Assembly: GCA_018402545.1 (NCBI GenBank)
Contig: JAGYIL010000001.1
Span: 1,922,001-1,986,000 of the forward strand
Source of the DNA: Saccharospirillum sp.
Lineage (GTDB): Bacteria; Pseudomonadota; Gammaproteobacteria; Pseudomonadales; Natronospirillaceae
Reading direction: 5' to 3'
Length of the DNA: 64,000 bases
How positions within the stretch are numbered: position 1 is the first letter of the stretch; each line of letters begins with the position of its first letter. The position numbers were made by a program, and so were the translations under genes. Under the pieces are notes generated by a model that worked only from the letters and a program-made list of their open reading frames with translations, had not been told where the DNA came from and searched no databases. Shown here in pieces: positions 38,124 through 47,287 of the stretch.

Positions 38124-39236
38124 ATGACCTTTACAAGACGGAAGTTTATAAAAACATCCATGGCTGCTGGCGCAATTGCCGCCAGTCCCTTCTACATCAA
38201 CCGGGCACTGGCCGAGAGCCAGGAGCTGCGGATCTACGCCTGGGCCGGCTACATCACCGATGAAATGCTGAACGATTTCCGGGAAAAGACCGGTATTAAC
38301 GCGACCTTCACCCCCTACGGCACCAACGATGAGCTGATGAACAGTCTGCGTGCTACCGACGGCTCCGGCTTCGACATCATTATGCCGACGGTTGACCGGG
38401 TACCGGGTTATGTTGATTTTGATCTGGTGCAGGCACTGGACACCAGCCGCATCAACTGGGATGGCGCACTGGAAAGCTCCATCGAAGGTTCTGAAGTCGG
38501 TGGTGTTGTTGACGGCAAACGCTATTTTGCACCGTCCGACTGGGGCACCGAAGCCATTGCCTACCACACCGACTATTCCAGCATCGACCGCAATAATCTG
38601 AGCTATGGCGACCTGTGGAACCCCGATCATGGCACCGGTGTGACCGTGCGCGGCCATTCGGCGCTGATCGGTATTGGCCTGTGGCTTGAGCAGCAGGGTC
38701 GTCTGCCGTTCCCCTTGCTCGACATGTTCCAGACAGAAGCGGCGGCACGCGCCAACTTTGATGAAATTCTCAAGGTCGCCGTTGAACACAAAGGCATGAT
38801 CGCTCAGTTCTGGAATACCGAAAACGAAGCCCAGGGCGCGTTCCGCACCAACGGCGCCGTGGCCGGTCAGACCTGGGACAGCACCGCCTTCAACCTGATT
38901 CAGGAAGGGCAGCCGATCGCCTACGCGGCGCCCAAAGAAGGGGCCCTGGCCTGGATGGAAGGTTTCGTGATTCCCAAGAACGCCCAGAATGTCGATGCGG
39001 TGTACGAATTCATCAACTGGTATTACACGCCGGAAGCCGGTGCCATGTTTGTGAAGGCTACAGGCTACAACTCCACGTCACGCGGTGCCGAAGCTCTGTT
39101 GCCGCAAGCGACCAAAGACTTCTTCACCAATTCCTACACCGAGCAGGATCTGGCGAACCTCTGGTGGTGGCCCATCCAGGAACCCTGGTATGTGTCGATC
39201 CGCAACGAGTACCAGGACCGGTACCTGTCAGCCTGA
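38124..39236 (+). CDS. Polyamine-type ABC transporter substrate-binding protein (PotD-like)
   Basis: A 370-residue periplasmic binding protein of the spermidine/putrescine class. The N-terminus TRRKFIKTSMAAGAIAA is a twin-arginine signal, with cleavage after ALA near residue 30, so export by Tat rather than Sec is expected. The mature start LRIYAWAGYITDEML matches the PotD family. Substrate could be a polyamine or another cationic or amide ligand. The ATG at 38124 is used because the signal begins there. The gene leads a run with an ATPase and two permeases, with a hairpin at 39276 between it and the ATPase gene. Confidence 0.92.
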   Translation: MTFTRRKFIKTSMAAGAIAASPFYINRALAESQELRIYAWAGYITDEMLNDFREKTGINATFTPYGTNDELMNSLRATDGSGFDIIMPTVDRVPGYVDFDLVQALDTSRINWDGALESSIEGSEVGGVVDGKRYFAPSDWGTEAIAYHTDYSSIDRNNLSYGDLWNPDHGTGVTVRGHSALIGIGLWLEQQGRLPFPLLDMFQTEAAARANFDEILKVAVEHKGMIAQFWNTENEAQGAFRTNGAVAGQTWDSTAFNLIQEGQPIAYAAPKEGALAWMEGFVIPKNAQNVDAVYEFINWYYTPEAGAMFVKATGYNSTSRGAEALLPQATKDFFTNSYTEQDLANLWWWPIQEPWYVSIRNEYQDRYLSA

Positions 39237-39275
39237 TCAGACCGGACAGAACCGCTGCAACAGCGGACTCCAAAC

Positions 39276-39298
39276 AGCCCCGCCCCGTGCGGGGCTTT
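39276..39298 (+). terminator. Intra-operon hairpin after the binding-protein gene
   Basis: AGCCCCGC-CCCGT-GCGGGGCT followed by TT. Such hairpins between a binding-protein gene and its permease genes usually stabilise the upstream message or reduce read-through; the short T-run argues for partial termination. Confidence 0.65.
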
Positions 39299-39365
39299 GG
39301 TCGTTCCGGGATGGAAGACCAGAATAATGTAGGTATCAGGGACGCTTAGACAGGAAGTAACTGCT

Positions 39366-40466
39366 ATGGACAGTCGAGTCCATCTTGACAACATCTCCAT
39401 GAAATTCGGCGACTTCACAGCCGTACATCCTCTGGATCTGGACATACAGTCCGGTGAATTTTTCAGTTTTCTGGGCCCCTCTGGCTGCGGCAAGACTACC
39501 TTGTTGAACATTGTCAGTGGTTTTTTGGAGCCCACGACCGGTTCGGTCAATATTGGCAATGAACCCATGGCTGCGGTGCCTGCGAACAAGCGGCCCACCT
39601 CGATGATTTTTCAGAACCTGGCGCTGTTTCCGCTGATGAGTGTGGCGGAAAACATCGAATTTGGCCTTGAGGTTCGTGGCGTCAGTAAAGCCGAGCGGCG
39701 CAAGGTTTCCGACCGGCTGCTGGAGCTGGTGGATCTGCCCAACAGCGGCCAGTACCGGATCGATGATTTGTCCGGTGGTCAGAAACAGCGGGTGGCCATT
39801 GCCCGGGCGCTGGCGGTGGAGCCCAAGGTTTTGCTGCTCGATGAACCTCTGTCGGCGCTCGACCTGAAATTGCGCCAGCACATGCGTACGGAATTGAAAG
39901 AAATCCAGCGACGCACTGAAATCACCTTTATCTACATCACCCACGACCAGGGCGAAGCCCTGACTATGTCGGATCGGGTTGCGGTGATGTCGGCGGGTCG
40001 TCTGCAACAGGTTGACTCCCCGATTGAGCTATACCGCAAGCCAAAAACTGCTTTTGTGGCTGAGTTCGTTGGTGAAAACAATCGGTTGCCGGGCAAGGTT
40101 GTCTCTATAGACGGTGAGCAGGTGGTGGTCGATTGCGGCGCCGCTGGTCAGTTCCGAGGCCAGATGGGTACCCGGCTTGAGCCCGGGCAGCCTTGTGGCC
40201 TCTACGTACGACCGGAAAGCCTGCAAGCGGCCACCGCGGAGGATGTAAACCGCCTCGATGTCAGTGTCGAAACCGTCAACTTCGAAGGCGCACATCTGAC
40301 GCTGGAAACGCGCCACGCCCAACTGCCCACTCAGATTCACGTGCAGGCCGATCAGCGCGCCTACGGCGGTCAGGTAGAGCAGGGATCTACACTGTCACTT
40401 GGCTTCCAGGCCGATGAAACCGTGGTTTTGCCGGAAGACAGACCCCTGGAGACGGCTGATGATTAA
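39366..40466 (+). CDS. Polyamine-type ABC transporter ATP-binding protein (PotA-like)
   Basis: A 366-residue ABC ATPase. Walker A is GPSGCGKTT near residue 40, the signature LSGGQKQR near 138, and Walker B LLLDEPLSALD near 160, with the usual TOBE regulatory domain from about 240 to the end. It energises import by the two permeases that follow; the permease gene at 40459 starts inside its stop region. Assignment to the polyamine class rests on the operon and overall similarity to PotA. Confidence 0.94.
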   Translation: MDSRVHLDNISMKFGDFTAVHPLDLDIQSGEFFSFLGPSGCGKTTLLNIVSGFLEPTTGSVNIGNEPMAAVPANKRPTSMIFQNLALFPLMSVAENIEFGLEVRGVSKAERRKVSDRLLELVDLPNSGQYRIDDLSGGQKQRVAIARALAVEPKVLLLDEPLSALDLKLRQHMRTELKEIQRRTEITFIYITHDQGEALTMSDRVAVMSAGRLQQVDSPIELYRKPKTAFVAEFVGENNRLPGKVVSIDGEQVVVDCGAAGQFRGQMGTRLEPGQPCGLYVRPESLQAATAEDVNRLDVSVETVNFEGAHLTLETRHAQLPTQIHVQADQRAYGGQVEQGSTLSLGFQADETVVLPEDRPLETADD

Positions 40467-41346
40467 GCAACTGACCGCCCGATTTGGCAGGCCGATGACG
40501 CTGGTGGTCTTGCTGCTGTTGTGGTTCTGGCTGATTGTCCTGGTGTTGTTGCCACAGCTGATCATGATCGATTATTCGTTCAAGCCAAATCTGATTCCGA
40601 GCCAACTTGGGGGACCGGAAGACGTCTACACCCTGGGTAATTACCAAACGCTGATCGGTAACGACATTCACCGTACCATCTTTTTCAAGACCATCTGGTC
40701 GAGCATTCTGGTGACGGTGCTGACCTTGCTGGTTTCCTATCCAGTGGCGTACTTTCTGGCGCAGCTGGCAACCGCAAAACAGGTCATGCTGATCGCACTG
40801 CTGCTGGTGATTCCCTACTGGATCAACGAGATTTTGCGGACTTTCTCCTGGTACCTGATTCTGTCGTTTCAGGGGCCGCTGAATGCCTTGCTGCTGGGGC
40901 TGGGGTTTATTGACCGGCCGGTTCGCTTCCTCACCGGCGATGGCGGCGTGTTGATTGGCATGGTGTACGCCTACATCCTGTTTATGGTGTTTCCGCTGTA
41001 TAACGCCATTGAAAGCCTCGATAACAATCAGGTTCGGGCCGCCCGGAACCTGGGAGCCGGGTTGATTCGGATCCACTGGCGCATTGTGATTCCGCACGCC
41101 AAACCCGGCATCGCTACCGGCTGCATCATGGTGTTCATGCTGGCCGCAGGCAGTTATGCGGTACCGGCACTGCTGGGTTCTCCGGGCAGCCGCTGGTTTA
41201 CCCAGATCATTTACAACTGGTTCTTTGAAGGCGGCGACTGGAACATGGGGGCGGCCTATGCCTTTGTGTTACTGATTCTGTGTATCGGGTTCATTGCCGC
41301 GGTAATGAAGGTGTTCCGCATCGGACTGGGGGATATTGGCAAATGA
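40459..41346 (+). CDS. Polyamine-type ABC transporter permease (PotB-like)
   Basis: A 295-residue permease with six predicted membrane segments and the cytoplasmic EAA-type loop around ARNLGAGLIRIHWRIVIPHA near residue 195, which contacts the ATPase. The start overlaps the ATPase gene by 8 bp and its end overlaps the next permease by 4 bp, indicating strict co-translation. Confidence 0.94.
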   Translation: MIKQLTARFGRPMTLVVLLLLWFWLIVLVLLPQLIMIDYSFKPNLIPSQLGGPEDVYTLGNYQTLIGNDIHRTIFFKTIWSSILVTVLTLLVSYPVAYFLAQLATAKQVMLIALLLVIPYWINEILRTFSWYLILSFQGPLNALLLGLGFIDRPVRFLTGDGGVLIGMVYAYILFMVFPLYNAIESLDNNQVRAARNLGAGLIRIHWRIVIPHAKPGIATGCIMVFMLAAGSYAVPALLGSPGSRWFTQIIYNWFFEGGDWNMGAAYAFVLLILCIGFIAAVMKVFRIGLGDIGK

Positions 41347-42149
41347 CCTCGCAACGACTCATGTACTGGAGCATTCGCTTTTACCTGGTGGTGTTCTTTA
41401 TCTACCTGTTCACGCCCCTGGTGATCATGTCGGTCGCTACCTTCAACGACAGCCGTTTTCCAACGATCTGGCCCTGGCGTGAAACCACCTGGCGCTGGTT
41501 TGGTGAACTGGCCAACGATACCGCCATGTGGGAAGCCCTGCTCAACAGCTTTATTGTGGGCCTGGGTGTACTGGCACTGGCGGTGCCAATCGGGGTGTCA
41601 GCCGGGCTGTTTTTGTCGACCTATGAAGGCAAGGGCAAGAACTTCTATTACAGCCTGATGTTGTCGCCGTTGCTGACTCCCGGGGTCATCATCGGCATTT
41701 CCACGCTGATTTTCTGGCGAAATCTGGGGGTGAGCGGGGGCATAGGCCTGACGGTGATTGCGCAAACCACCTTCATTTCCGCCTACGTTATGTTGATGGT
41801 GCTGGCACGGTTGCAGCGGTTCGACCGAACGCTCGAGCGTGCGGCTTACAGCCTGGGTGCCACACATTCGCAGGTTGTTCGCCGGGTGTTGTTGCCGTAT
41901 CTCAAGCCGGCCATTATGACGGCTGCTGTGATCGCTTTTTTGCAATCGTTCGAAAACTACAACACGACGCTCTTTGTGCGTGGTTTCGATACGACGCTCA
42001 CGGTCTACATCGCGACCAAAGTACGCACGGGTCTGACACCCGCGGTTAACGCCCTGGGCCTGATTATGATTCTGGTAACCGTGGTTCTGGCGGTGGCCTA
42101 TGAAGTTTTGCGGCGCCGTGAACAGAACCGGAAAGACACGGCCGTCTGA
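41343..42149 (+). CDS. Polyamine-type ABC transporter permease (PotC-like)
   Basis: A 268-residue second permease with six membrane segments and the EAA-type loop AAYSLGATHSQVVRRVLLPY near residue 165. The ATG at 41343 overlaps the previous stop; an in-frame start 63 bp upstream lies inside that gene and is not used. A strong terminator follows at 42167, separating the importer from the ATP-grasp gene. Confidence 0.94.
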   Translation: MTSQRLMYWSIRFYLVVFFIYLFTPLVIMSVATFNDSRFPTIWPWRETTWRWFGELANDTAMWEALLNSFIVGLGVLALAVPIGVSAGLFLSTYEGKGKNFYYSLMLSPLLTPGVIIGISTLIFWRNLGVSGGIGLTVIAQTTFISAYVMLMVLARLQRFDRTLERAAYSLGATHSQVVRRVLLPYLKPAIMTAAVIAFLQSFENYNTTLFVRGFDTTLTVYIATKVRTGLTPAVNALGLIMILVTVVLAVAYEVLRRREQNRKDTAV

Positions 42150-42166
42150 GTGTTGTTGCGATCGTA

Positions 42167-42224
42167 AAACGTGGTGATTCTGCCAGCACCGGGCAGAAAT
42201 CACCGCGTTTATCCTGCCTTTTTT
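42167..42224 (+). terminator. Terminator after the ABC importer operon
   Basis: A long hairpin: AAACG at 42167-42171 through GGTGATT and CTGCC pairs with GGCAG, AATCACC and CGTTT (ending 42210), with a T-run at about 42219-42224. It separates the importer transcript from the ATP-grasp gene at 42405. Confidence 0.75.
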
Positions 42225-42404
42225 ACCCCGATATAAAAAAATTCCAATCTGTATCAGTGCCCGTGATAGCGGCCTCTGCGGCTGATCGTAACGCTGACTG
42301 TACCAGCTGTTCGGTGTACCAGGGCGGCTCACTGGCGTATGGTGGGCCCCACCAGATCTCGCTAAAGAGGTTGGATCCATCTATCAATCAAAGAGGCATC
42401 TCTT

Positions 42405-43631
42405 ATGAAGAAAGATCCAAACAAGGGTTATATAGCATTGCTGGGCTGGAGCCTGAACGCAATTGAGGCTGCAGAAAATTTCGACCGACGCTATGTTGTT
42501 GTCGCGCCCGACTGGGCCGAAGAATACTGCCTGGAACACAAGATTCCCTATGTCCCCTGGAATTTCGAACGGCTGAATGACCGGTCGATGGAAATTGCAC
42601 AGACGCTGAAGGACATGGGCGTCGATGTGTCGATTCCGTTGTTCGAAGAGACCGTTGAGTGGGCCGGCGCCATTAACTCGGTACTGCTCGACAACCCCCG
42701 TTTGCTGGGGCAGGCCATGCTGATGCGCGACAAGTCGCTGATGAAGCGCCGGGCACAGCTCGGTGGTATCCGTGTCGGTATTTTCGAGGAAGCACACGAC
42801 CGGGATGACATCATCCGGTTTCTGAAGCGGGTTAATCAGACACTGCTGAAGCTCGACGGCGACCCGAACGACCCGATCCACGTAAAAGCCTTTGACAAAG
42901 CCGGTTGCCTCGGCCATCGGGTGATTCGCACCCCGGATGAAGTCGACAGTATTCCCGATGAAGAGTTTCCGTCATTGATGGAATCCCACCTGGATGGCTG
43001 GGAATTCGCGGTCGAAGCCTGGATTCACAACGGCAAGATCCGGTTTCTGAATATCTCCGAGTACGTCAAGCTCGGTTATTCGGTCTATGTGCCGGCCTCT
43101 CCGGAGCTGGAAGCTTACCGCGACAAGATCACCGCGCAGATCGAGCTGCTGATCAAAACCTTCGACATCGAGTTCGGGCTGATTCACCCCGAATATTTTG
43201 TGACCAGCGATGGCACCATGTATTTTGGCGAAGTGGCATACCGGCCACCGGGCTTTAAGGTGTTCGAACTGCTGGAGCGGGTTTACGAGGGCTTCAATGC
43301 CTATCAGGCGACCATGCTGGTGTTTGACCCGAAAGCGACAGAAGAAGAGGTTGAGGCCTATTTCCCGACGGCGGTTACCGATGCAAAGGCTCATGCCGGT
43401 TGTTTTGGTGTGTATCCGCGTCGCCGTGTTGTCAGCCGTCTGGAAATTCCGGAAGAGACGGAAGACCATCCATATTTCGAGTCTCACGAGCTGACCACGC
43501 CTCAGGAAGAGATTGTGACCAAGCGCACCGCCTTTGGTACCCACTGGGGTCTAATGTACTTTGTGGGCAAGGATTCCAAAGAAATGCATCGCTTGCTGGA
43601 ACGCCAGGAAGAGCTTGATTTCTATATATAG
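42405..43631 (+). CDS. ATP-grasp domain enzyme of unknown substrate
   Basis: A 408-residue ATP-grasp family protein. Residues 1-100 form an N-terminal Rossmann-like domain (GYIALLGWSLNAIEAAENF), and the nucleotide-binding ATP-grasp part runs from about 110 to 330, with LMRDKSLMK and VKAFDKAG typical of the first lobe and FGLIHPEYFVTSDGTMYFGEVAYRPPG typical of the metal-binding second lobe (split by loops). The family joins a carboxylate to an amine or thiol with ATP. It is 48 bp before the 680-residue gene and shares its strand, so they are probably one transcript. The exact substrate is unknown. Confidence 0.85.
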   Translation: MKKDPNKGYIALLGWSLNAIEAAENFDRRYVVVAPDWAEEYCLEHKIPYVPWNFERLNDRSMEIAQTLKDMGVDVSIPLFEETVEWAGAINSVLLDNPRLLGQAMLMRDKSLMKRRAQLGGIRVGIFEEAHDRDDIIRFLKRVNQTLLKLDGDPNDPIHVKAFDKAGCLGHRVIRTPDEVDSIPDEEFPSLMESHLDGWEFAVEAWIHNGKIRFLNISEYVKLGYSVYVPASPELEAYRDKITAQIELLIKTFDIEFGLIHPEYFVTSDGTMYFGEVAYRPPGFKVFELLERVYEGFNAYQATMLVFDPKATEEEVEAYFPTAVTDAKAHAGCFGVYPRRRVVSRLEIPEETEDHPYFESHELTTPQEEIVTKRTAFGTHWGLMYFVGKDSKEMHRLLERQEELDFYI

Positions 43632-43679
43632 CCCGAACGTCGCTTTGCGAGAGAACGTTAGCTTCAATGGAGAACGTCG

Positions 43680-45722
43680 GTGAATCCGGATAATACAACG
43701 CCTACTGAAGGCTCCAGGCTGGACGGTCTGCTGACGCAAATGGATGATGCGACCGGGAAGCTGGCGCAAGCGCCGGCTTTTTCGAAACCTGCCAAAATTG
43801 GCCGGGTATTCGATACCGCCCGGCGCATCATGCTACAGGATGGGGGCTGTGCTGCTCTGGAAACGCGCATTGAGGCGCTTGAAGACGCCGGCGTGTTCTG
43901 GGGCTCCGACTGGGCCAACCCAACCATCCTGATTCCGACGCTGTCGCGACTTTCCCTGCAAAGCCCCGCGGCTGAGTCGGTCGTGATAGAGGCGCTCAGC
44001 GAACTGCGTTTTCTGGCGGTTGCCCAGGGCCTTTATGCGCATGAAGAGCTGTCGTCCGAGCAGGCCAGCCATTTCCTGAGCCAGGTACTGGCCGCCAATC
44101 TGTCCCTGTTGTTCACGCCGCCGAGCGAGGCCGAACGGGAGACGCAGGGGCGCCTCGCCCAACTGCCCCGTAACCTGCTGAAACACCTGGCAGAACGCAT
44201 TGGTTATGAGCAGATCATCGATCAGCTGATCGACGAAATCTGGCGCATTCTGAATCAGCGGCCTATCCAGGTCGATTCGATCAAGCAGATGATTACCCAA
44301 ATTGCCATCTGTCAGGCCAACCCGGAGATTGATCTGGGCACCAGCGGGCAGGGCGCAGACCGGCTGGTCAGCAGCCTGTACGGGCCGACCCAGGCGTGCA
44401 GGGACGATCCGGGTGTGGAGGCCTATCAGCACAGCCTCGACGCCATGGACTCCAGCGCACTGCTCAAAGAAGCCACGGGTTTTGCCCGGGCCATGCATGA
44501 TACCGGTCTCGTCTCGCCCTACCACGCCACGCTGTTACGGCATTTGCTGGAGACCGATGATCATCTGTTGCCGGAAGCGCTCGGGTTGTCGACAACCGGT
44601 CGTGATTGTTTGTTGTGCTACCGCGAGCTTGTCTATGCCCTGATCCGCGAGGCGGTGCATCCACAGACGCCACAGGCCATTTACGGGCTGGCGCTGACAC
44701 TGGAGCGGGGCATTCTCTATCACCCCTCAGTTGCACCGGCGATGTGGCGCCAATTGGCGCTGATACTGTCGGAGTGGTCGCGTAACCGGCTGTCGATGGC
44801 CTTTGGTGATGCGATTGAGCCCAGATCCCGGTTGCTGGAGGGGGTGCTGTGCATGCTGGGGCAGCCGCTGGGTGTGGGGCAGGGTAATAACCCGACCTGT
44901 CAGTCGGCCCGGGCGCTATCGATGTGGGCCTACAACGACCCGGACTACCTTTTGCAAATGGTGGCCTGGGCCGCGCGGGATGACGAGATCATCATGCATT
45001 TCGAGGGCCAGCCTATATCGTCCTGCGAGAGCGCGTCAGGCGTTGCCAGCAGTTTGCCGATCGATCTTGACGCGGTCTCGCTGCTGGTGGTGCCTCATCT
45101 GGACCGCATCTATGCCGAGATGGGTCGTCGCTGCATCGGCCGTGAAGGCGATCCGCATCGCTGGGTGAATCCGGAATTTCATGGTTGGTGGTCCGGGCGC
45201 GGTTTCAACATCAATGTCGATGTTGCTACCGGCGCATTGGTGGACCTTGAAGATTTTCTGCGTCACTTTTACGCCTCCTACCACCCCTATTACAACGGCA
45301 ATCAACCGCTGATCCACCCGCAACCGGCCGGCATTGCCGTAACTGACAGTGCTGCGCGGTTTATTGGCTGGCATGCCATTACCATCTTGCGTGTGGCAAC
45401 CGATCCGGACCAGGTAATGCGGGTGTATTTCTTTAATCCCAATAACGACAGCGGCCAGAACTGGGGCGATGGCGTAGAGGTAAGTACAGCGGGCAAAGGT
45501 GAACGCTACGGTGAAGCCTCCTTGCCGTTCGCTCAGTTTGCCTCAAGGCTGTACATTTTCCATTTCGACCCGCTGGAGCGGGGCGAGCTGGCGCTGATCA
45601 CCCGGGACGAACTGGACGAAGTGGTGGGCTATATCCACCGAAGCTGGGGCATCGGGCGTGTGCCTGCCGGAGAGTTGCAGGCTGACTCTGGCCAGCAAAG
45701 CTCCGACACCGACAATTTTTAG
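43680..45722 (+). CDS. Uncharacterised 680-residue protein with possible Cys-His-Asn triad
   Basis: No family is recognised. The N-terminal two-thirds is helical and Leu-rich without membrane segments or signal peptide. In the C-terminal third, NNPTCQSARALSMWA places Cys407 at the start of a helix. GWHAITILRV places His565 on a strand, and VYFFNPNNDSGQNWG places Asn586 just after. Order and spacing (158 and 21 residues) resemble papain-like Cys-His-Asn enzymes, so a cysteine peptidase, amidase or transglutaminase-like activity is suggested. The partner ATP-grasp gene ends 48 bp upstream. It is followed by repeat copy D. The triad is inference from sequence only. Confidence 0.6.
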   Translation: MNPDNTTPTEGSRLDGLLTQMDDATGKLAQAPAFSKPAKIGRVFDTARRIMLQDGGCAALETRIEALEDAGVFWGSDWANPTILIPTLSRLSLQSPAAESVVIEALSELRFLAVAQGLYAHEELSSEQASHFLSQVLAANLSLLFTPPSEAERETQGRLAQLPRNLLKHLAERIGYEQIIDQLIDEIWRILNQRPIQVDSIKQMITQIAICQANPEIDLGTSGQGADRLVSSLYGPTQACRDDPGVEAYQHSLDAMDSSALLKEATGFARAMHDTGLVSPYHATLLRHLLETDDHLLPEALGLSTTGRDCLLCYRELVYALIREAVHPQTPQAIYGLALTLERGILYHPSVAPAMWRQLALILSEWSRNRLSMAFGDAIEPRSRLLEGVLCMLGQPLGVGQGNNPTCQSARALSMWAYNDPDYLLQMVAWAARDDEIIMHFEGQPISSCESASGVASSLPIDLDAVSLLVVPHLDRIYAEMGRRCIGREGDPHRWVNPEFHGWWSGRGFNINVDVATGALVDLEDFLRHFYASYHPYYNGNQPLIHPQPAGIAVTDSAARFIGWHAITILRVATDPDQVMRVYFFNPNNDSGQNWGDGVEVSTAGKGERYGEASLPFAQFASRLYIFHFDPLERGELALITRDELDEVVGYIHRSWGIGRVPAGELQADSGQQSSDTDNF

Positions 45723-45757
45723 ACGGTCTGTGGCTGCCGGACGGCTTTTGACAATTC

Positions 45758-45950
45758 AAGCTTCGGAGTTCGGGTAGGCTTAGTGGCATTGGTACGCACC
45801 GGTTACCGGGGGATGCCCCTGTGGGGTCGGCGTAAATCTGTCCATGGCGGTCCGACGTCTCGGGCCTAGACCGCAACATCCATGTCGCGGACTCCCTCAC
45901 AGAGGCACCCCCCGGCATCCGGCGCTCGCATTGTGCGAACTCCGAAGCTT
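45758..45950. repeat. Interspersed palindromic repeat, copy D
   Basis: A 193-bp element with perfect 15-bp inverted ends: AAGCTTCGGAGTTCG at 45758-45772 and its reverse complement at 45936-45950. The core 45816-45873 matches 1623-1680 at 53 of 58 positions. It is the best-preserved copy of the family and fills most of the 332-bp gap before the PLP enzyme gene. It contains no reading frame. Confidence 0.85.
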
Positions 45951-46054
45951 TAGTTAACAAAACCAGCCTGTTCATCGCATTCAATGCCGCTACGGTCGTG
46001 TAATCGGTAGTGCTACACTGTCGCGCATCTTTTCGATGAGTTGAGACCGACTTA

Positions 46055-47197
46055 ATGCCATACCCGTATCAGCCAGAAACCTTGCTGGCCCAAGCTCTGG
46101 GCGACATCGATGCCACCACCGGCGCACTGATTCCTGCCATCCATAACAGCACCACCTATCAACGCGATACCGACAACGGCTACAGCCGGGGGCGCATTTA
46201 TTCACGTGCCGATAACCCCGGTTACGAGCCGGTTGAACGGGTTCTGACCGAGCTGGAGCAGGGCGCTGATGCGCTGGTGTTTGCGTCGGGCATGGCCGCT
46301 TCGGTGGCGGTATTTCAGGCGTTGCAACCGGGTGCTCATGTTATTGCACCGGTGGTGATGTACTGGTCGTTGCGCAACTGGCTGAAGCAGTTTTCGCAGC
46401 AGTGGCAGATTGAGGTCAGTTTCGTTGATACCAGTGATACCGCAGCGGTAGCCGCCGCGCTCCAGCCTGGCAAGACCGAGCTGGTCTGGCTGGAAACGCC
46501 AGGTAATCCGCTCTGGACGGTGGCGGATATTCAGGCCATTTGTGGCATGGCACATGACGCGGGTGCCCGGGTGGTGGTGGATTCGACCGTGGCGACACCC
46601 ATTCATACCCAGCCGTTGTTGCTGGGGGCGGATCTTGTTATGCATTCAGCCACCAAGTATCTGAATGGCCATTCAGATGTGATAGCTGGTGCACTGGTCA
46701 CGGCCCGGGACGATGATTTCTGGCAACGTCTGATTAAACAACGTTCCCAGGGTGGTGCGGTACTGGGGCCGTTTGAAGCGGCACTGTTGTTACGCGGCAT
46801 GCGCACCCTGGCAATACGGGTGCGTGAGTGCTCGGCCAATGCTCAGCGGCTGGCAGAGCATCTGAATGCACACCCGGCGGTTGAGGAGGTGTTGTACCCC
46901 GGCTTGCCTGGCTTCGCCGGGCATGAGGTTGCCCGTAAGCAAATGCGTAATGGCTTCGGCGGTATGTTGTCGGTTCGAATAAAGGGCGGTGCAGCGGCGG
47001 CCATTCAGGTGGCAGCGTCGCTTAAGGTTTGGAAGCGTGCCACCTCGTTGGGCGGTGTAGAAAGCCTGGTTGAACACCGAGCCAGCATAGAAGGCGAGGG
47101 GACACCGGTACCCGATGACCTGTTGCGTTTATCGGTTGGGATCGAAGCGGTGTCCGATCTGATGTCTGATTTTGATTCGGCGCTGGGTCAGCTATAA
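46055..47197 (+). CDS. Cystathionine-lyase-type PLP enzyme
   Basis: A 380-residue Cys/Met-metabolism PLP enzyme. The PLP lysine is Lys201 in HSATKYLNGHSD, where NGHSD differs from the DGQGR of the MetZ protein in this window. YSRGRIYSRADNPGYEPVE near residue 45 and PGNPLWTVADI near 155 are family segments. It could be a cystathionine beta- or gamma-lyase or a homocysteine-forming enzyme; sequence alone does not settle this. It stands alone between a repeat and an EAL-HDOD gene. Confidence 0.88.
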   Translation: MPYPYQPETLLAQALGDIDATTGALIPAIHNSTTYQRDTDNGYSRGRIYSRADNPGYEPVERVLTELEQGADALVFASGMAASVAVFQALQPGAHVIAPVVMYWSLRNWLKQFSQQWQIEVSFVDTSDTAAVAAALQPGKTELVWLETPGNPLWTVADIQAICGMAHDAGARVVVDSTVATPIHTQPLLLGADLVMHSATKYLNGHSDVIAGALVTARDDDFWQRLIKQRSQGGAVLGPFEAALLLRGMRTLAIRVRECSANAQRLAEHLNAHPAVEEVLYPGLPGFAGHEVARKQMRNGFGGMLSVRIKGGAAAAIQVAASLKVWKRATSLGGVESLVEHRASIEGEGTPVPDDLLRLSVGIEAVSDLMSDFDSALGQL

Positions 47198-47287
47198 CGC
47201 CAGGGTTAACCAGCCGCTTGGCAAGACCGGCCAGAGCGGCTAATGTAGACGCTTATCAGGCAAGATAAGCCAGCAGGAAGGGCCTCC

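Noticed and set aside
42339-42354. The TGGTGG-GCC-CCACCA hairpin before the ATP-grasp gene as an operator.
   Set aside because: It has no matching promoter boxes around it and is likely to be coincidental or an RNA structure of little consequence.
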